Assembly (NCBI GenBank): GCA_022749755.1
Contig: CM040440.1
Coordinates: 11,581,269 to 11,645,268 of the forward strand
Length of the DNA: 64,000 bases
Source: Azadirachta indica
Taxonomy: Eukaryota > Streptophyta > Magnoliopsida > Sapindales > Meliaceae
Direction: 5' to 3'
The notes under the pieces were generated by a model. That model was not told the DNA's origin. It searched no databases and saw only the letters and a program-made list of their open reading frames with translations. Position 1 is the stretch's first letter, and the number at the start of each line of letters is the position of its first letter. This document shows positions 48,640 to 61,385 of this stretch, one piece after another. A program made the translations under genes and the position numbers.

Positions 48640-50290
48640 TCTTATATTTATGGGAAATTGACACATACTCTCTAATGTTTGGGGGGAATAGACACTTACC
48701 CCTAATATTTGGAAAAAAATAAATACCCCTCTCAAATTTGAACAAATATAGAAATATTCTCTTAACTTCTGTTTTGATTAGTTGACTAATTAGTTAAATA
48801 TTATTTATATCTCTAATTTTTAAATAATCATAAATTAAAAAATAATTATTTTAATTATAATAACTTAGTCCCCATTCTAATTTTTTTACAATTTATATTT
48901 TGTAATTATAACAATTTAGTCCCTACTCTAATATTTTTAACAAGATATTAAAAATTAAATAATTTTTTAATTTATTATTTTAATAAAAATTTTAAAAAAT
49001 TATAATTAAAAAATCTAACAATGAAGTAGATCGGATTTGTATGTCAAAATATTTTTAACCCTCTACTTTTATTTTGATAATAATAATTTGATATTTAATT
49101 ATCAAAAACAATTTATAATATTTTTTTACTATTTTATTTTTATATACACTATATTTATTTAAAAATTATGTTAAGTTCATTATATTTATTATAAAAATAT
49201 AAATAAAACATATAAAAAAGAAAAATTTAATATCGTTTGTTAATAGAAATAATAATTAAATATATTTTTATATTATTGTTAAATAATATACTTTAATTTT
49301 AATAAAAATATAAAAAAAGATAGCACACACATGCACATATAGAACATGTACTTTTTTTTATTTATACTTTCATAATTTTTTAAAGAAAACATAATAAAAA
49401 CTTAAATAATTTTTAAATGAATATATTATATATACAAATAAAATGTCATAATAATATTTTATTTAAAATTTTTATATAATTGAATATTAAATTATTACTG
49501 AATAAGTAAAACAAAAAATTAAAATTATTTAAGTGTATGGGTTTGATCTAACTTATTATTAGAATTTTTTTAATAATAGTATTATTTTAATTTTTTATTG
49601 AAATAATAAATTAAAAAAAATTATTTAATTTTTAATATATTTGTAAAATATTAAAATAAAGACTAAATTGATATAATAAAAATAATTATATCTAAATTAT
49701 TAATATATAAAAGTTTAGAAAATACAAATGATATTTATTTAATTGGTAAATTAATAATATTTAATTATTAATTTTATTTAATACATGATATAAAATTTTC
49801 TTCTTTTATATATTTTATTTATATTTTTATAATAAATACAATAAACTTAATATAATTTTTTAAATAAATATAGTGTATATAAAAATAAAATAGTAAAAAA
49901 ATTATTTTAAATTTTTTTTACAATTAAATATTAAATTATTATTAAGAAACGTAAAAATAAAAAATTAAACATATTTTAACATATGGGTCCAGTTTACTTC
50001 ATTATTAAACTTTTTTTATTATAATTTTTTAAAATTTTTATTAAAATAATAAATTAAAAATTATTTAATTCTTAAAATCTTATTAAAAATATTAAAATAG
50101 AAACTAAATTGTTATAATTATAAAATATAAATTGTTAAAAAATTAAAATAAAGACTAAATTATTATAATTATAATAATTATTTTTAATTTAATTATTTAA
50201 AAATTTAAAAATATAAATAATATTTAATTAATCAATCAATTAATTAAAATATACCTCAAACGGGTATTTGTATATTTGTATATTCCTCAA
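48640..50290. mobile_element. Large AT-rich inverted repeat (TIR-type element, internally duplicated)
   Basis: The left arm, about 48760-49232, matches the reverse complement of 49788-50260 nearly throughout. Landmarks are TAGTCCCCATTCTAA / TTAGTCTTTATTTTAA, AATGAAGTAGATCGG / AATGAAGTAAACTGG, and CTATTTTATTTTTATATACA in both arms. A third partial copy at about 49380-49735 is in the same orientation as the right arm. The outer ends (GGGAAATTGACACATACTC on the left) resemble those of the element at 50936. No coding was found. Confidence 0.68.
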
Positions 50291-50935
50291 CTATAAGATA
50301 TATTTTAATTTTTTCATATTTCTCTTTTTACGTCATCACGAGCATAAGGGCTGAAAATTGACATCACAATGACCGCCCTGTAAATGTGTCAGACGTCGGA
50401 TGATCATGGAAGTGACAGACTTACTGCTGAGCTACTCCTGATTAGTTTTTTAACACTTAGCTTTATCACGGCGCTTAGGTGGTCCTTACAACAATATCTT
50501 CCAGCAATATCCCCATTTCGTATTCACCGTTCGATCAATTAACCACATGGTTAACAGTCCCATATGATCGATCTTTGCTATTCAAAATAAGACAAAAATG
50601 ACGAAAGTGTGAAGTACTGAAAATGGGTTGTCACGCACATGTTAACACTTTAATGTAAACAATTTGTAACATATTATTAGTATTTGGCTAAATTTTTAGA
50701 ATTACTCTAATTTAGGCTTACCAATTGTTTCAAGTTTTTTTTTTTATATCAATGCAGGGTTAAAGTTTATTTTTTATCATATTTATTTATTAGTTACTGT
50801 ATATACACATATATTTACTTCACTAGAAACTTATATTAGCGCCAAATCTTGGTTTAAAATTTTAATATAAATTTTAGAATTTTAAAAATTTAAAATATAA
50901 AACACAAAAATTGAAAGTCAAAACATTTAATAAAA
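50291..50935. other. Intergenic, less AT-rich island, no gene recognised
   Basis: Positions 50330-50640 are unusually balanced in base composition for this neighbourhood and not obviously repetitive. They may be part of the distal bHLH71 promoter. No ORF or RNA was identified. Confidence 0.4.
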
Positions 50936-51697
50936 AAAATTGACATATACTTCTTGAAATTTGGGAAAAGAATAAATAGCCCTTAGAATTTAAGAATAAA
51001 CAAATAGTCCTATAGTTTAAGCAAATGATACATATCTCTTTAACTTTAACATTCATCAAATGACATGTTAGAAGAGGAATAACATATTTAAAAGAAAAAT
51101 AAACTTTTGAAATAAGATAAGAGTAATAAATTATAATATATTAATTAAATTTAGTGTCATATATTAATAAAATTAGTAATTGATATATTTTATATTCTTA
51201 TTAAATAATTTAACTTATTTTTTATTAAAAATATAAAAAAAAATAAATTTTTAATTATATTTATTTATAATAAATATAACGTATATGTATTTTTTATATT
51301 TTTTATTTATATTAATTATGAGATTCATAATCTTTTAAAGAAAATATAATGAATGTAATATTAAATAAATAATAAAATAGTAAAATATGAAGGTTAAGAA
51401 TATTTTAGTAAATAGATTTAGTTAACTAATTGTTAGAATTTTTTTATAATGGTACTTTTTAAAGTTTTTATTAAATAATAAATTAAATTTTAATTTTAAT
51501 ATTTTAATTCTTAGTATTATAATATATTATGAATAATGGGAAATAAATTATTATAATAAAAAAATATTTTTTATTTTTTTAATTTTTTAAAGGTTAGAAA
51601 TAAAAATAATAATAATTTAATAGATCAAAATTATTAAAAATCAATTGAAGGGATATCTATTATTTTACCCGAACTTTAAGAATATATATCAATTTTT
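50936..51697. mobile_element. Mutator-type TIR element (MITE-like), about 760 bp, upstream of bHLH71
   Basis: The left end AAAATTGACATATACTTCTTG, continuing GGGAAAAGAATAAATAGCCCTT, is mirrored by the right end (AAAATTGATATATATTCTTAA, GGGTAAAATAATAGATATCCCTT on the minus strand). The interior resembles the arms of the 48640-50290 element. The target duplication was not resolved. It ends about 530 bp before the bHLH start codon. Confidence 0.65.
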
Positions 51698-52081
51698 CGT
51701 AAAAAAATCTAAAGAAAAATATATATACATATATGTAAGACTGTAAAAGCACGTCAAAATGTATTATAGGCAATTCCATAACATTATGGATGAGGATGGG
51801 ACGAGAATCTAGGGTACGTGAGCCAGTCATTTCCTGGCAAACAAAATACAGATTTGAATGTGAGGAGTAGATTTACGCAGCTCCTTGCGTTGCTTGCATA
51901 TTTGCATAAAGATTTGGGTCCCCACATACCTACTCTGCAATTAAAAGGCCTCTGTGTCAGTATTGGCATCATCTATGAAATCGGCAAAACAAAACCCAAA
52001 ACAAGCACGACTTCATAGCTCCTTTCTTTTTCCCTCACTTTCTGCAAACAGAAAAGCTCAACTCCTTTTTCCTGGTCCTCT

Positions 52082-52087
52082 CACGTG
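52082..52087. promoter_or_regulatory. G-box CACGTG upstream of bHLH71
   Basis: CACGTG, the palindromic site preferred by many plant bHLH and bZIP factors, lies about 142 bases before the ATG. A weak TATA-like CTATACAC follows at about 52107. Function is inferred only from the motif and position. Confidence 0.4.
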
Positions 52088-52228
52088 CACCGGATCCTTC
52101 TCTCTTCTATACACTAACATAAATTTAAATTTAATAATATTCCTCTCTACATCTCTCAAAATTAAGTTGGTGATTGAAAAATCTGTTAACTCATTTGGAA
52201 GTGCTTAACAAAATAACACCAAGGAAAA

Positions 52229-53241
52229 ATGACGATAGAAGCACTTTCTTCTAACGAGTTTTTGAACTTTATCATCTATGACACCATCTCCGCAACTCCG
52301 CTTAGCAGTCAGGAAAATTTGGAGACTCCCAGTTTTCCAGTAGAAACTAATGATAGTAATAAAGGCAATAATGCTATGAGATTACCTCAAGACGAAGTGC
52401 GTCCTTTAAATTCTTCTTCTTTACTGTCGCTAGGCCGCGGCCGGGTGAGGCAGCTGGAGGCCGTTGACTGGAAGCAGAACTTGGCGGCGCAAGGGAGGAG
52501 GAAAAGGAGGAGAAAGCCAAGGTTTTGTAAGAACAAAGAGGAAGCTGAGACGCAAAGAATGACACATATTGCTGTTGAGAGGAATCGGCGAAAACTAATG
52601 AATGAGCATCTTGCTGTTTTGCGGTCACTCATGCCTGAATCTTATGTCCAAAGGGTAACTTTTTTTGTCCGTTAAATCTCAATTCCTCTTTTCTAATTAA
52701 TTACCTCTCTCTACATGCGTAAGTGTTGTCATAATTTTTCTACCATTAAATCTTACGACATGTAGTTAATATAACTTTTTAACACTTGATAATTATTGTT
52801 TGTGAATGAATTAGGGTGACCAGGCTTCTATAGTAGGAGGAGCTATACAGTTTTTGAAGGAACTTGAGCATCTCTTGCAGACGCTTGAAACTCAGAAGCT
52901 GCAATTACTACAAAATGGAGTAATTAGAGAAAACAACGAAGAGGGCAACTCATCCGAAATTCTGCCACCACCTTTTGCGCAACTTTTTGTTTATCCTCAG
53001 TACACCCGGTCTCAATTTCCAAACAACAAGTTTACTTCAAAGACGAAGGCAGTGGTAGCCGATATCGAGGTTACTTTGATTGAAACCCATGCAAATCTTC
53101 GAATCCTTTCTCGACGAAGTCCTCGACAGCTCTCCAAGTTAGTTGCTGGTTTCGAGTCTCTTCTCCTCTCTATTCTTCACCTTAACGTGACCAAAATGGA
53201 TCAAATGGTCCTCTACTCTATCAGTGCTAAGGTATGAGAAT

Positions 53242-53276
<35 letters not shown>

Positions 53277-54174
53277 GTTAAGAAAAAGAAAGGACCCAGC
53301 TCAACAATTTTCATTTTTTTATTATTTCACTTATAACATTTTAACAATTATCAGCGCCTTCGAATTTAAGTCTCTCGAGCCAAACACCCAGGTAGGGAGA
53401 CAGTATGCGATCTCGGTGGCAACTGTTCAATCTAGCTTAAGTTCATTCATTTCTTAAACACTGTGAGTCATTTTTTCTGGTAATTGAGAGTAGAAATTGT
53501 TCAAATTTAGAAGTAAATCCTGGACAATATTATAATAGTATGTATGTAAACTCTTGTTACATCCCAACTTGTATGTACATTAGCATTGAAAAGAATAAAA
53601 AGAGAAGAAAAGAAAATGAATCTGAGTCTCTTCGACAATCTACTAATAATCTAGTGGGTTATGATCTTATTGTGAGTGACATCATGTGACATTTGTACTA
53701 TTACATTCATTGCTTAAAACAACCATTCAAAAAATATTAAATAATCATGTTACAAATTCGTATGTCTCATCAGGCGAGTGACATCCCTTCCTAAAAAATG
53801 ACAACGTATACACGTATTTTAAGCAAAATACACAGAAATTTTCAAAAGTAGCATTCAAATATTTAGGAGCGTTTCAGCATTTTAACTAATGATCGTATTA
53901 TTATTCTCATCTGAACTGAAGAGGAACATGATGAAAAGAGTGCTTTATTTCCTAGCATTTCTAATATTTCCCTTTTTAGAACTAAAGCCTTGGATTATAA
54001 TTTTAGAAAACCAAAGACTTTCCGGCTAAAATTCAAGGATTCTAAATGCAGGTTGAAGAAGGATGCCAACTCATAACGGTAGATGACATTGCAGGAGCAG
54101 TTCATCACATGCTTAGAATAATTGAGGAAGCTGCAGCAAATGTTGATGGAATTGGCGTACGTAGCTGCCCATAA
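52229..54174 (+). CDS. bHLH71: bHLH transcription factor, subfamily Ia, bHLH71-like, three exons
   Basis: Exons are 52229-52654, 52815-53231 and 54052-54174, all GT-AG, giving 321 aa. The start [21 protein letters not shown] matches the conserved N-terminus of Arabidopsis bHLH71 (about 327 aa). A basic cluster [13 protein letters not shown] (90-102) precedes the basic region [20 protein letters not shown] with the E-box-reading His113, Glu117 and Arg121. The helix-loop-helix continues [11 protein letters not shown].. (first helix) and, across intron 1 in the loop, [20 protein letters not shown] (second helix). The C-terminal ACT-like dimerisation region (about 190-310) has [40 protein letters not shown] and [17 protein letters not shown]. 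Subfamily Ia factors are relatives and partners of the stomatal-lineage regulators SPCH/MUTE/FAMA. Intron 2 holds an ATT microsatellite. The frame is intact. Confidence 0.93.
53243..53276. repeat. (ATT)n microsatellite in bHLH71 intron 2
   Basis: About eleven ATT units start a few bases after the donor site at 53232. Confidence 0.9.
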
Positions 54175-55449
54175 TGCTCTTGGACATGGGGCTGAATTAC
54201 AACAACGCCAGGCTCTTCTTGTTCTTTGCCGTAAAGTTTCTCTGTTTTTCTAATTATGTGTGGCTTATATTACATTCAAGCTTGTCTTTCATTTCCTCCA
54301 ACGTAAATTGTGGCTTGTTTTGAAGAGTTAAAATGTCAAATATATAGAAACGTTAACAGCGTAGCCTTCACTGTTTACAATTTTTTGTTTCGATTATGAT
54401 AATGCTGAATAAATTAAATAATGCATACCAGTAGTGTAACCTACGCTCATCTTTATTCGTGGGATCTCTAGGCCCTGATGATCTCATAGAAAGTTGAATA
54501 CAAATATGCGATTTCACTTTCGACTCCTCAATTATCAATTATAACTCGCAAGTATACAAATTGCGTGTAACACAGTATGTATTTTACGAGATCAATTTCA
54601 CTGAAAATAAGATAAATCAGCGTTTTATAATAATAAATCTTAGATTAAATAAAAGAGGGTGATTTGATTAATTAAAAATTAAACTAAACTAATCACTAAG
54701 AATTTAATTAAAAATTAAACTAAACTAATCACTAAGAATTGAAACAACAAAATCAATTAAGGATTAAATTGGGAGAAGTGTAGTTTTAGGGCGTTGAAAA
54801 ATTTTATCGAATAAACAATAAAAAAATAAGAGTTTCAAAAATTTATTTAAGTATACAATTTTAATATAAAATAATAAGAAGGAAAAGAAAATAATTTTTT
54901 TATGCTTATCAATTATTTTACTGCAAGTTTTCTTTCACCAATGGTTTGTAAACCAATTCCCCTTCATTATCAATAAAAAAACAATAGTGGGCTTCTTTAT
55001 ATAATATAAGGATTATAATATAAGGATTTTAAGATAAAAGGTAATTTTCTCTCTATAGTATACGTAAACAAAAAAATCTCTTGAATTTCCGTAATTTTTG
55101 TTTTTTTAATATCACTCTTATTTTAATTAAAATAATTTTAATTAAAAAATTAATTAATTAATAACATTTATTAATTAATTATATTTGTAAAACAACTTCT
55201 AATAGAAGTGATATTTTAATTAATTCAAAATTAATATTTAAAAAAAATAAAGAGCATAAATATATTTTTTGAATTTATCCATTTAATTTCTTCAATTAAA
55301 TTATTTAGATGTCAATAAGAAGATATTTTTCCTAAAATATCTTACCAATTAATTAATTTAATTTAATTTAAAATACATATTTCAAAAACTATTTTTTGGA
55401 TATATAAATATTAAGTGTAATAATTTTATTTATTTATTATTATTTATTG
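54175..55449. other. 3' flank of bHLH71 and AT-rich repeats
   Basis: It holds the presumed 3' UTR (to about 54350). Near 54540-54600 an ACTCGCAAGTATACAA..ACGAGATCAATTTC segment resembles the ends of gypsy-like repeats also seen at 57030 and 58130. A perfect 36-bp tandem duplication lies at 54668-54739. The rest is A/T-rich. Confidence 0.5.
54668..54739 (+). repeat. Perfect 36-bp tandem duplication
   Basis: TTAATTAAAAATTAAACTAA starts at 54668 and again at 54704, and the two units are identical through ACTAAGAAT. Confidence 0.85.
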
Positions 55450-56448
55450 CATTAATTTAGGAGGTGGTATTGGGACCTATGAACTATAATTTCAAGCCCC
55501 AATAAATTTAAATAATTATTTAAACTCTTTAATTAATTAATTAATTCAATTTATTAATTTTCAGTATTATTCCACTAAAAATCTATAATTGAATATTATA
55601 GATATATTTTACTTAGAAAAATTTGAGTAGTCTATTGATATAATTACTACATAAAATTTAACTCTTCATAGACAATTTATAATTAGAAGTAAGTCAATTT
55701 TTCGTTTTATCTCTCTAATTACATCTTTATTCTTAAACTTTATTAATTTTTTAGTGAACAGTTAATTTATAAACTAGTTATAAATTAAGCGCTCAAATTG
55801 TTCTATTTTAAAATTAATATTCAAGAGAACCATCTTTCTTCCTTCTAATAGAAAGAAATGGATTTTATATCTGTAATTCATATTCCTAATTATTTATCCT
55901 ATTAAATGTTTAAAATACAAGTGGTGAACTTATTCTTAAAACAAACCTTAACAAGTAACTCAAAAAAGTTAATAACATAAATAAGAGTTTATGACTATTT
56001 AGAATTAAAATTGATCTGTATATGATCATCTATTGATATTGTTTGAATTTTCAACTAGTAACGAAATTCATATAAGAATTTAAACTATATCTGATCTAAT
56101 CTTATATAATCATATTATATAAAGTGCCTCTATTATGATTTTACTGAATTGATAATTCTAATAAAATTATCATATTTCTAATGTTAATGGACCCTAATAG
56201 TAATATTTAATTAAAAAACCTAGTTTTAATTAATTTATTACAGACAATTTTAGTTTATTATCTCTAATTTTAATCTTTTTATATATATAACACTTATATT
56301 TACTAACATTATAGTTACATAAATAAATTAGGATTTTTCTGATATTAATTAGCATTAATATATACATAATTAAGTATAAGGAAATAGCAATTTTATTTAT
56401 TCCAAAAAGTGTATAAATTACATTTTTTTAGGGCATTATCCCTAATAA
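55450..56448 (-). mobile_element. 3' LTR of a copia element (approximate)
   Basis: On the minus strand the purine tract AATCGGAGAT (56458-56449) is followed by TATTAGGGATAATGCCC, the usual junction of polypurine tract and LTR for this copia lineage. The far end of the LTR was not identified; 55450 is a guess. Confidence 0.45.
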
Positions 56449-56459
56449 TCTCCGATTTG

Positions 56460-56945
56460 TCCTAAAGCAGATGAGATATGTCTCTCAATTCCAAATCCTC
56501 CAAATGACTCTTAAACATTTTGGCTGGTAATGTCTTAGAATTGCAAGGTTGTATACGAATGCTATCTTCATAACTATCATGTCACCTTGATGCACAGTCT
56601 CTCTGATTAGGTGATACTTTCTTTCTATATACTTCTCTCTATTGTGACTCCTCGGTTCTTTCGAATTCAACACTGTCCCATTGTTGTCACAATATAGCAG
56701 GGTTAATAGTTTATCCATATTTGGAACTATTTCCAGTAAAGAACTTTTTGGGTCATCTTTCTTCCTTAACTGTTTCACAAGTTGTTATATATTCAGCCTT
56801 CATGGTTAAATCAGCAATGCTAGATTGTTTCACACTTCTCTAGACTATAGCTTCACCACCAAGAGTAAACACTAACCCAAAAGTCAACTTTCAAATATTT
56901 TTATCTGATTGAAAATTAGAGTCACCGTAACCAATAAGGTTTAGG
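56460..56945 (-). pseudogene. Ty1/copia RNase H domain, broken
   Basis: Read right to left: GYGDSNFQSDKNI (first catalytic Asp), FGLVFTLGGEAI, RSVKQSSIADLTMKAEYITT (Glu in KAEY), then LLTLLYCDNNGTVLNSKEP (second Asp), REKYIERKYHLIRETVHQGD. These are the conserved copia RNase H blocks with D-E-D intact. Stops (for example after SDKNI and before RSVKQ) and a shift near 56780 break it. It is followed by the purine tract and LTR, so it is the 3' end of an element whose front is missing. Confidence 0.85.
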
Positions 56946-59300
56946 TCTTGATATGAACCTTGTCAACGACGTGATAAGACTCAACACCAAACATGATACC
57001 AAATCGCAAGATTTTTGTTGTGGATGTTCATAAACGTAAGTGCACATTATCGCTAATAAATAATATATAATAAGTTAGTATCGTTCCCACGAGAATTAAT
57101 TGATTTATTAATTACCGAAGATAATTAATTTTAAATTTATTTGAAAAATTCAATTAATATTTAATAAATAAGAAATTGAAGAAATTTAAATTAAATTTAC
57201 AAAGCAAAATTGTGAATTTCAATTGATTAAAAGGTTAGGGTCGCAAATTTCACCGTAACTAATTAAACTCAATTCCTTAAATTGTGTTGTTTTAATTTAT
57301 TATCATCAATATTGACAACAAATGATCCTAATTTATTTGATAATCTTTTTCAAGATTTACCAAAAATACTTACATTTATTGATTCACTATATTTTTATGT
57401 GAATTCAAATACATGAAAGTTCATTAAAAGCAATGATAATTATTCTTGGGGTATGTTTGGTATAACTTTTCAAATAAAACTTTTTAAAGTAAAGCTTTTA
57501 CCCATAAAAATTTTATAAATAGAATTTTTAACAAAAGTTTATCAATCGTTTGGTTGTCACAAATAACTTTTGAGAAAAATTTTAGTAATTACTTTAATAG
57601 ACAAAATTTTAATGTTTTATTTTAAAAAAATAGCGTAAAATTTTTAAAATAAAGTAAGGGTATTTTAGATAATTTTACCTTTTAAAAAAGTTGGGGAAGT
57701 TTTACTGTCAAAAACTCAAATTTTGGGTTTTTTCTAATAGAAGGAAAATAGTTTTTTTTTTAATTTCCAAAAACTTTTTTTCATTGTCAACCAAATGACA
57801 TTAAAAAATTTACAAAAAACTTTTATCATTAAAAAAGCCTTTTTGGCCAATAAAAAAGGCAAAACAAACGGGCACTTAATTCTGCATGAATCATGACACT
57901 ATATTGCTATCTAACATATAATTCATGGCATTCATTGGAATATCAAAAATATAAATCACTTCTCAGATCAATAAAGTTCACAAATTGTTTAAATATTGGC
58001 AAAACATTTAATAAGAATCTACTAGACGACCTACTCTAAAAGCTTTTGAACCAATTGTTATGCGCACCCAGGAACTAGAAAACAAGTTGTAAATCAAAAA
58101 CTTGATGTGCAAATTTCAAATGCTCGCAAGTGCACGAATCATTAATAACTAACGATAAGTTCACTCGAGGTCGATCTCTCGCAGAATTATAATGGTTTAA
58201 ATCTTTATTGTTTCCTGTTAATTATTAATTTAAGCAAATATAAAATCGTAAATACTCTAATGTAATCAAATGACAAATTCAAATTATTTCAATTGAAGTG
58301 ATTAAATAGCTAAATTATAAGAACTTAAAATCTATAAAATTCTGTCGAATTCAATGAAATTATATGGGGTTTGGCTAGTTATCTAATCTGATATTGAAAT
58401 ATAAGGTGAATTCAACAACCATTATGTATTTTAGATTATTGGTTTTTCCACTAAATCTAGAGAATTCCAATAATCATGGTAATTCTCACTTACAATTAAT
58501 CAAATATATCCTTGATATGAGGCTTTACTTAATTAATTTTATTATTACAAGGAAATCATTTAACCATTTAAATCAAACCAACTCAATGAATTCAATTTAA
58601 ATACTTGTTCAAAAGAGTTTAATTAAGGTAAGATGATGTTTCTAACACCTTAATTTTTAAATTAATTTGAATCACAAATAATAGATAGCAAATCCACAAT
58701 AAATAATCAAAATTATACAGATTAATGAATAAAAAATAATCTCAACCTTCTAATTAATTATATTTCACAAAATATTCAGTACCATTTCAATAGCAAAGCC
58801 AAACTCCCAAAATAGTTTACACTTCCATTCTTAAATTTAAATAAATAAATCCAATTATAAAAGTTATAAACATATTTGAAAAATAAACAAACTAAAAGAA
58901 AGCTTCCTTTTTTGAAGGTTCACCACCAACTTTTTGAAGAAGATGATAATTCTGTCCAGCAAGAATGTTCTCTTCAATCCAGCAATCCTCTCCCTTCAAT
59001 GGAAAACTCACTCTTTAGAAAACCTTATTATTCATCAAATTCTTCCCCACATAGTTCTCAGCCCCCAGCAGCCATCCAAAGTCATCCCTCTTACTCATTT
59101 TGTCAACAACTTATTCAAAATTCACTCTCACATGTCAAAGAAAGCTTGTCTCTCAGTTGTCTTCTTTCCAACTGAAGTTTTCATCCTTAAAACTTTAACA
59201 TTTGCTTTCTTTTTAAAATGTGGGGTTGTAAATCATTATGTCTAGTTTTCAAATTATTTTGTATCACCAAATATGAGTATTGAGGACAAAGTTATGATAG
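56946..59300. repeat. Gypsy-like non-coding repeat ends with a MITE insertion
   Basis: Positions 57030-57110 (CGTAAGTGCACATTATCGCTAA..TATCGTTCCCACGAG) and 58120-58190 (CTCGCAAGTGCACGAATC..GAGGTCGATCTCTCGCAG) are two versions of an end sequence common to Tat/Athila-type repeats, in the same orientation. The short frames at 58876-59245 lie in this material and are not credible genes. Confidence 0.45.
57448..57892. mobile_element. hAT-type MITE-like insertion
   Basis: The left end GGGGTATGTTTGGTATAACTT and the right end (AAGTGCCCGTTTGTTTTGCCT on the minus strand) share the GGG..GTTTG terminus common in hAT-derived MITEs. It interrupts the surrounding repeat. The target duplication is unclear. 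Confidence 0.45.
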
Positions 59301-59539
59301 AAAATACAGACTATATTCAGCAAATACAGGCCTTCAGCATCTTGGATTTGTTTTTGAACTTTCTACAATAATTCTTACAAGTAATAAAAAGAAACTCAAA
59401 GCAATAAAATTCTAAGATAAAATACATAAATAAAGAACATAAATATATCAAAACATTAGGACAAATATTGATTTATCATATGATCAGATTAAAACTTAAC
59501 AAAATGAATCCTTAAAATTCCAATCTTGAAGATGCGACA

Positions 59540-59906
59540 AAGGTTAATCACTCCTTTAATAAGACAGAATATTGTATTTTACCAAGAACACAACAAGACA
59601 AAGTTACGCTTGCTCAAAATATCTCAATATTATTAATGATGTGATAATTATTCATTTACATTGTAGTAACTTTTATATAGACATGTAAACATCAGTCCAA
59701 AATTAAGTAGGAAAAGAAATCTTAACGTAAATAGAAATAGAAACCCCAAATAAAAGAGAAAACTAAAATTCTAATTTAACTAGGAAACATAATAATCCTA
59801 AACAAAATAGAAAACTAATGCTATGTAAAGTAAATAATTTAAACCAAATAAGGAATTTTTAAAGCCCTAATTTTCTCATGTGGCATTAGAATTTAGTAGC
59901 GCAGAG
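59540..59906 (-). repeat. Diverged LTR related to the 709-bp gypsy LTR
   Basis: On the minus strand this follows the same order of landmarks as 62567-63275: a GAAGAAGAATA..GC block, TTAGGGCTTTTAAA..., TTCTATTTTG-type runs, GGAATAGAA-like segments. It is strongly diverged and its edges are not fixed. Confidence 0.45.
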
Positions 59907-60128
59907 CTATTCTTCTTCTTGCACATAAAAATAAGTGATTATTTTTGGTGAGGTTTTGGAAACTTTTATAACAGCTTTAGAATCTTGTAAAATAGCTTCT
60001 TTGTCTTGCACTTCCATAATTAAGTCTTGTAAAGTCTCTTTTATCCTTTTTGTCCTTGCCCTGGTCATTAGACCACCGATTCCTTGCAAAGGATCTTGAA
60101 AATATTTGGGAATGTTAACATGAACCAT
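59907..60128 (-). pseudogene. C-terminal tail of a Ty3/gypsy polyprotein
   Basis: The short frame contains DPLQGIGGLMTRARTKRIKE and LQDLIMEVQ, the DPL....GP.TRARAK..KE.L..L tail found at the end of many plant gypsy polyproteins. No integrase precedes it, so it is a remnant belonging with the LTR to its left. Confidence 0.65.
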
Positions 60129-60309
60129 TTGGCCACGTCTCGATCTCCATTAACATTCAAAATAATGAATACTCAATATTGAATAACAAACCATAAGCAA
60201 TACAATTTTTAGAAAATAATTTTCTTAGATAGGCTACATCTTTACCCTATTTCAAAAAATTTAGTTTCTCATTAAACAATGAAAAATCAAATAAATTTTA
60301 AATATTCTA

Positions 60310-60700
60310 AACATAAAAGTGCGAAAAAGAAGATCTAAAAAGAATTGATTCTAACTCTCTTTTTCTCTTTTTTGGAAAAGCCATTTTTGACTCTTTCGTT
60401 TTCAATATGAAATGCACTAAAACGATTCTTATGCCATGATGAGTAACAAGACGTGTTGCCTGTATCAGAATAAAATAGCTTTTCGTGTCCATTTTACAAT
60501 TAACAAATTTAGCCTTGAAAATTGTCCCATTTTTTACTCCATCGTTTTTGAAATAAAATGCATTGATGATGTGAGAGGTGCCAACGACATGAAGAAACTG
60601 AATACCCAACGTGATATTGAACTTTGTCAACAATGTGATAAAAGCCAATTACCAACGTAATATTAAATTTTGCCAACAATGCAACAAAACCCAAAACCAA
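60310..60700. repeat. Outlying units of the 145-bp array and a 48-bp duplication
   Basis: 60310-60560 carries about 1.7 units like those of 61455-62566 (TTAGCCTTGAAAATTGTCCC.. at about 60500). 60603-60694 has two copies of a roughly 47-bp ACCAACGTGATATTGAA-type unit. Confidence 0.6.
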
Positions 60701-60701
60701 A

Positions 60702-61385
60702 TGTGATACGGAATCTCAAAATTTTCAAAATACAAATTTGTTGAGCCTTGACCTGTTACTTAGTAAGATAGGAATAGAAAACCACGATTGTTTTAAAGAC
60801 GTTACACCAAGAATCTTAAGAACCACTCAAGAATCAAGATGATAAGTCTAGTTATTGAATGCCACAAGAATATAATTCTTAATAAGTTCACAAGTTCTTA
60901 AAAGAACTTAAAAAGAAATTCTCTCATTAATAACAATATTCTTAGAACCAATGTTTTGAATTCCAACACAATGTTAGCCCCATATATATACTAATATAAA
61001 TCCCAAATAAAATAAAAATTTAAAATTAAGTAGGAATAAAAAATCTTAGCTTAATAGACTTCTTAAATTAAAAAGAAAAACTATATTTATAATCTAACTA
61101 CAAAACATAATAATTATAAACAAGTTAAGAAACTAATTCCATATAAAATAAGGAATCTTCAAAAACCCAGATTATCCATGGGGTGTTAAGAATTAGTAGT
61201 GTAAGGCTATTTTATTCTTCTTCTACTAGCTCGCTTGAATTTTTATCATGCATTCAGCCTATCTCTTGTAATTTAGCCCACTTGAAAAGCGTAATGGATT
61301 ATGTGAATGCTGCCTTTGAGTCTCTTCAAGCCCACATGAGAGTTTCCTATATTGTGTGCATAGTTGCGTAGCTTTGTTCGCATCA
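60702..61385 (-). mobile_element. Solo LTR (684 bp) of the gypsy family, with 6-bp target duplication
   Basis: The reverse complement aligns with the LTR at 62567-63275 over its whole length (TGATGCGAACAAAGC start, TATCACA end). ACCAAA lies immediately on both sides (60696-60701 and 61386-61391). No internal region adjoins it. LTR-LTR recombination leaves exactly this product. Confidence 0.75.

Noticed and set aside
58876..59245. Two overlapping frames of about 100 aa with Ser/Pro-rich sequence
   Set aside because: They sit in gypsy-like repeat material, lack domains, and two frames being open at once argues for composition bias.
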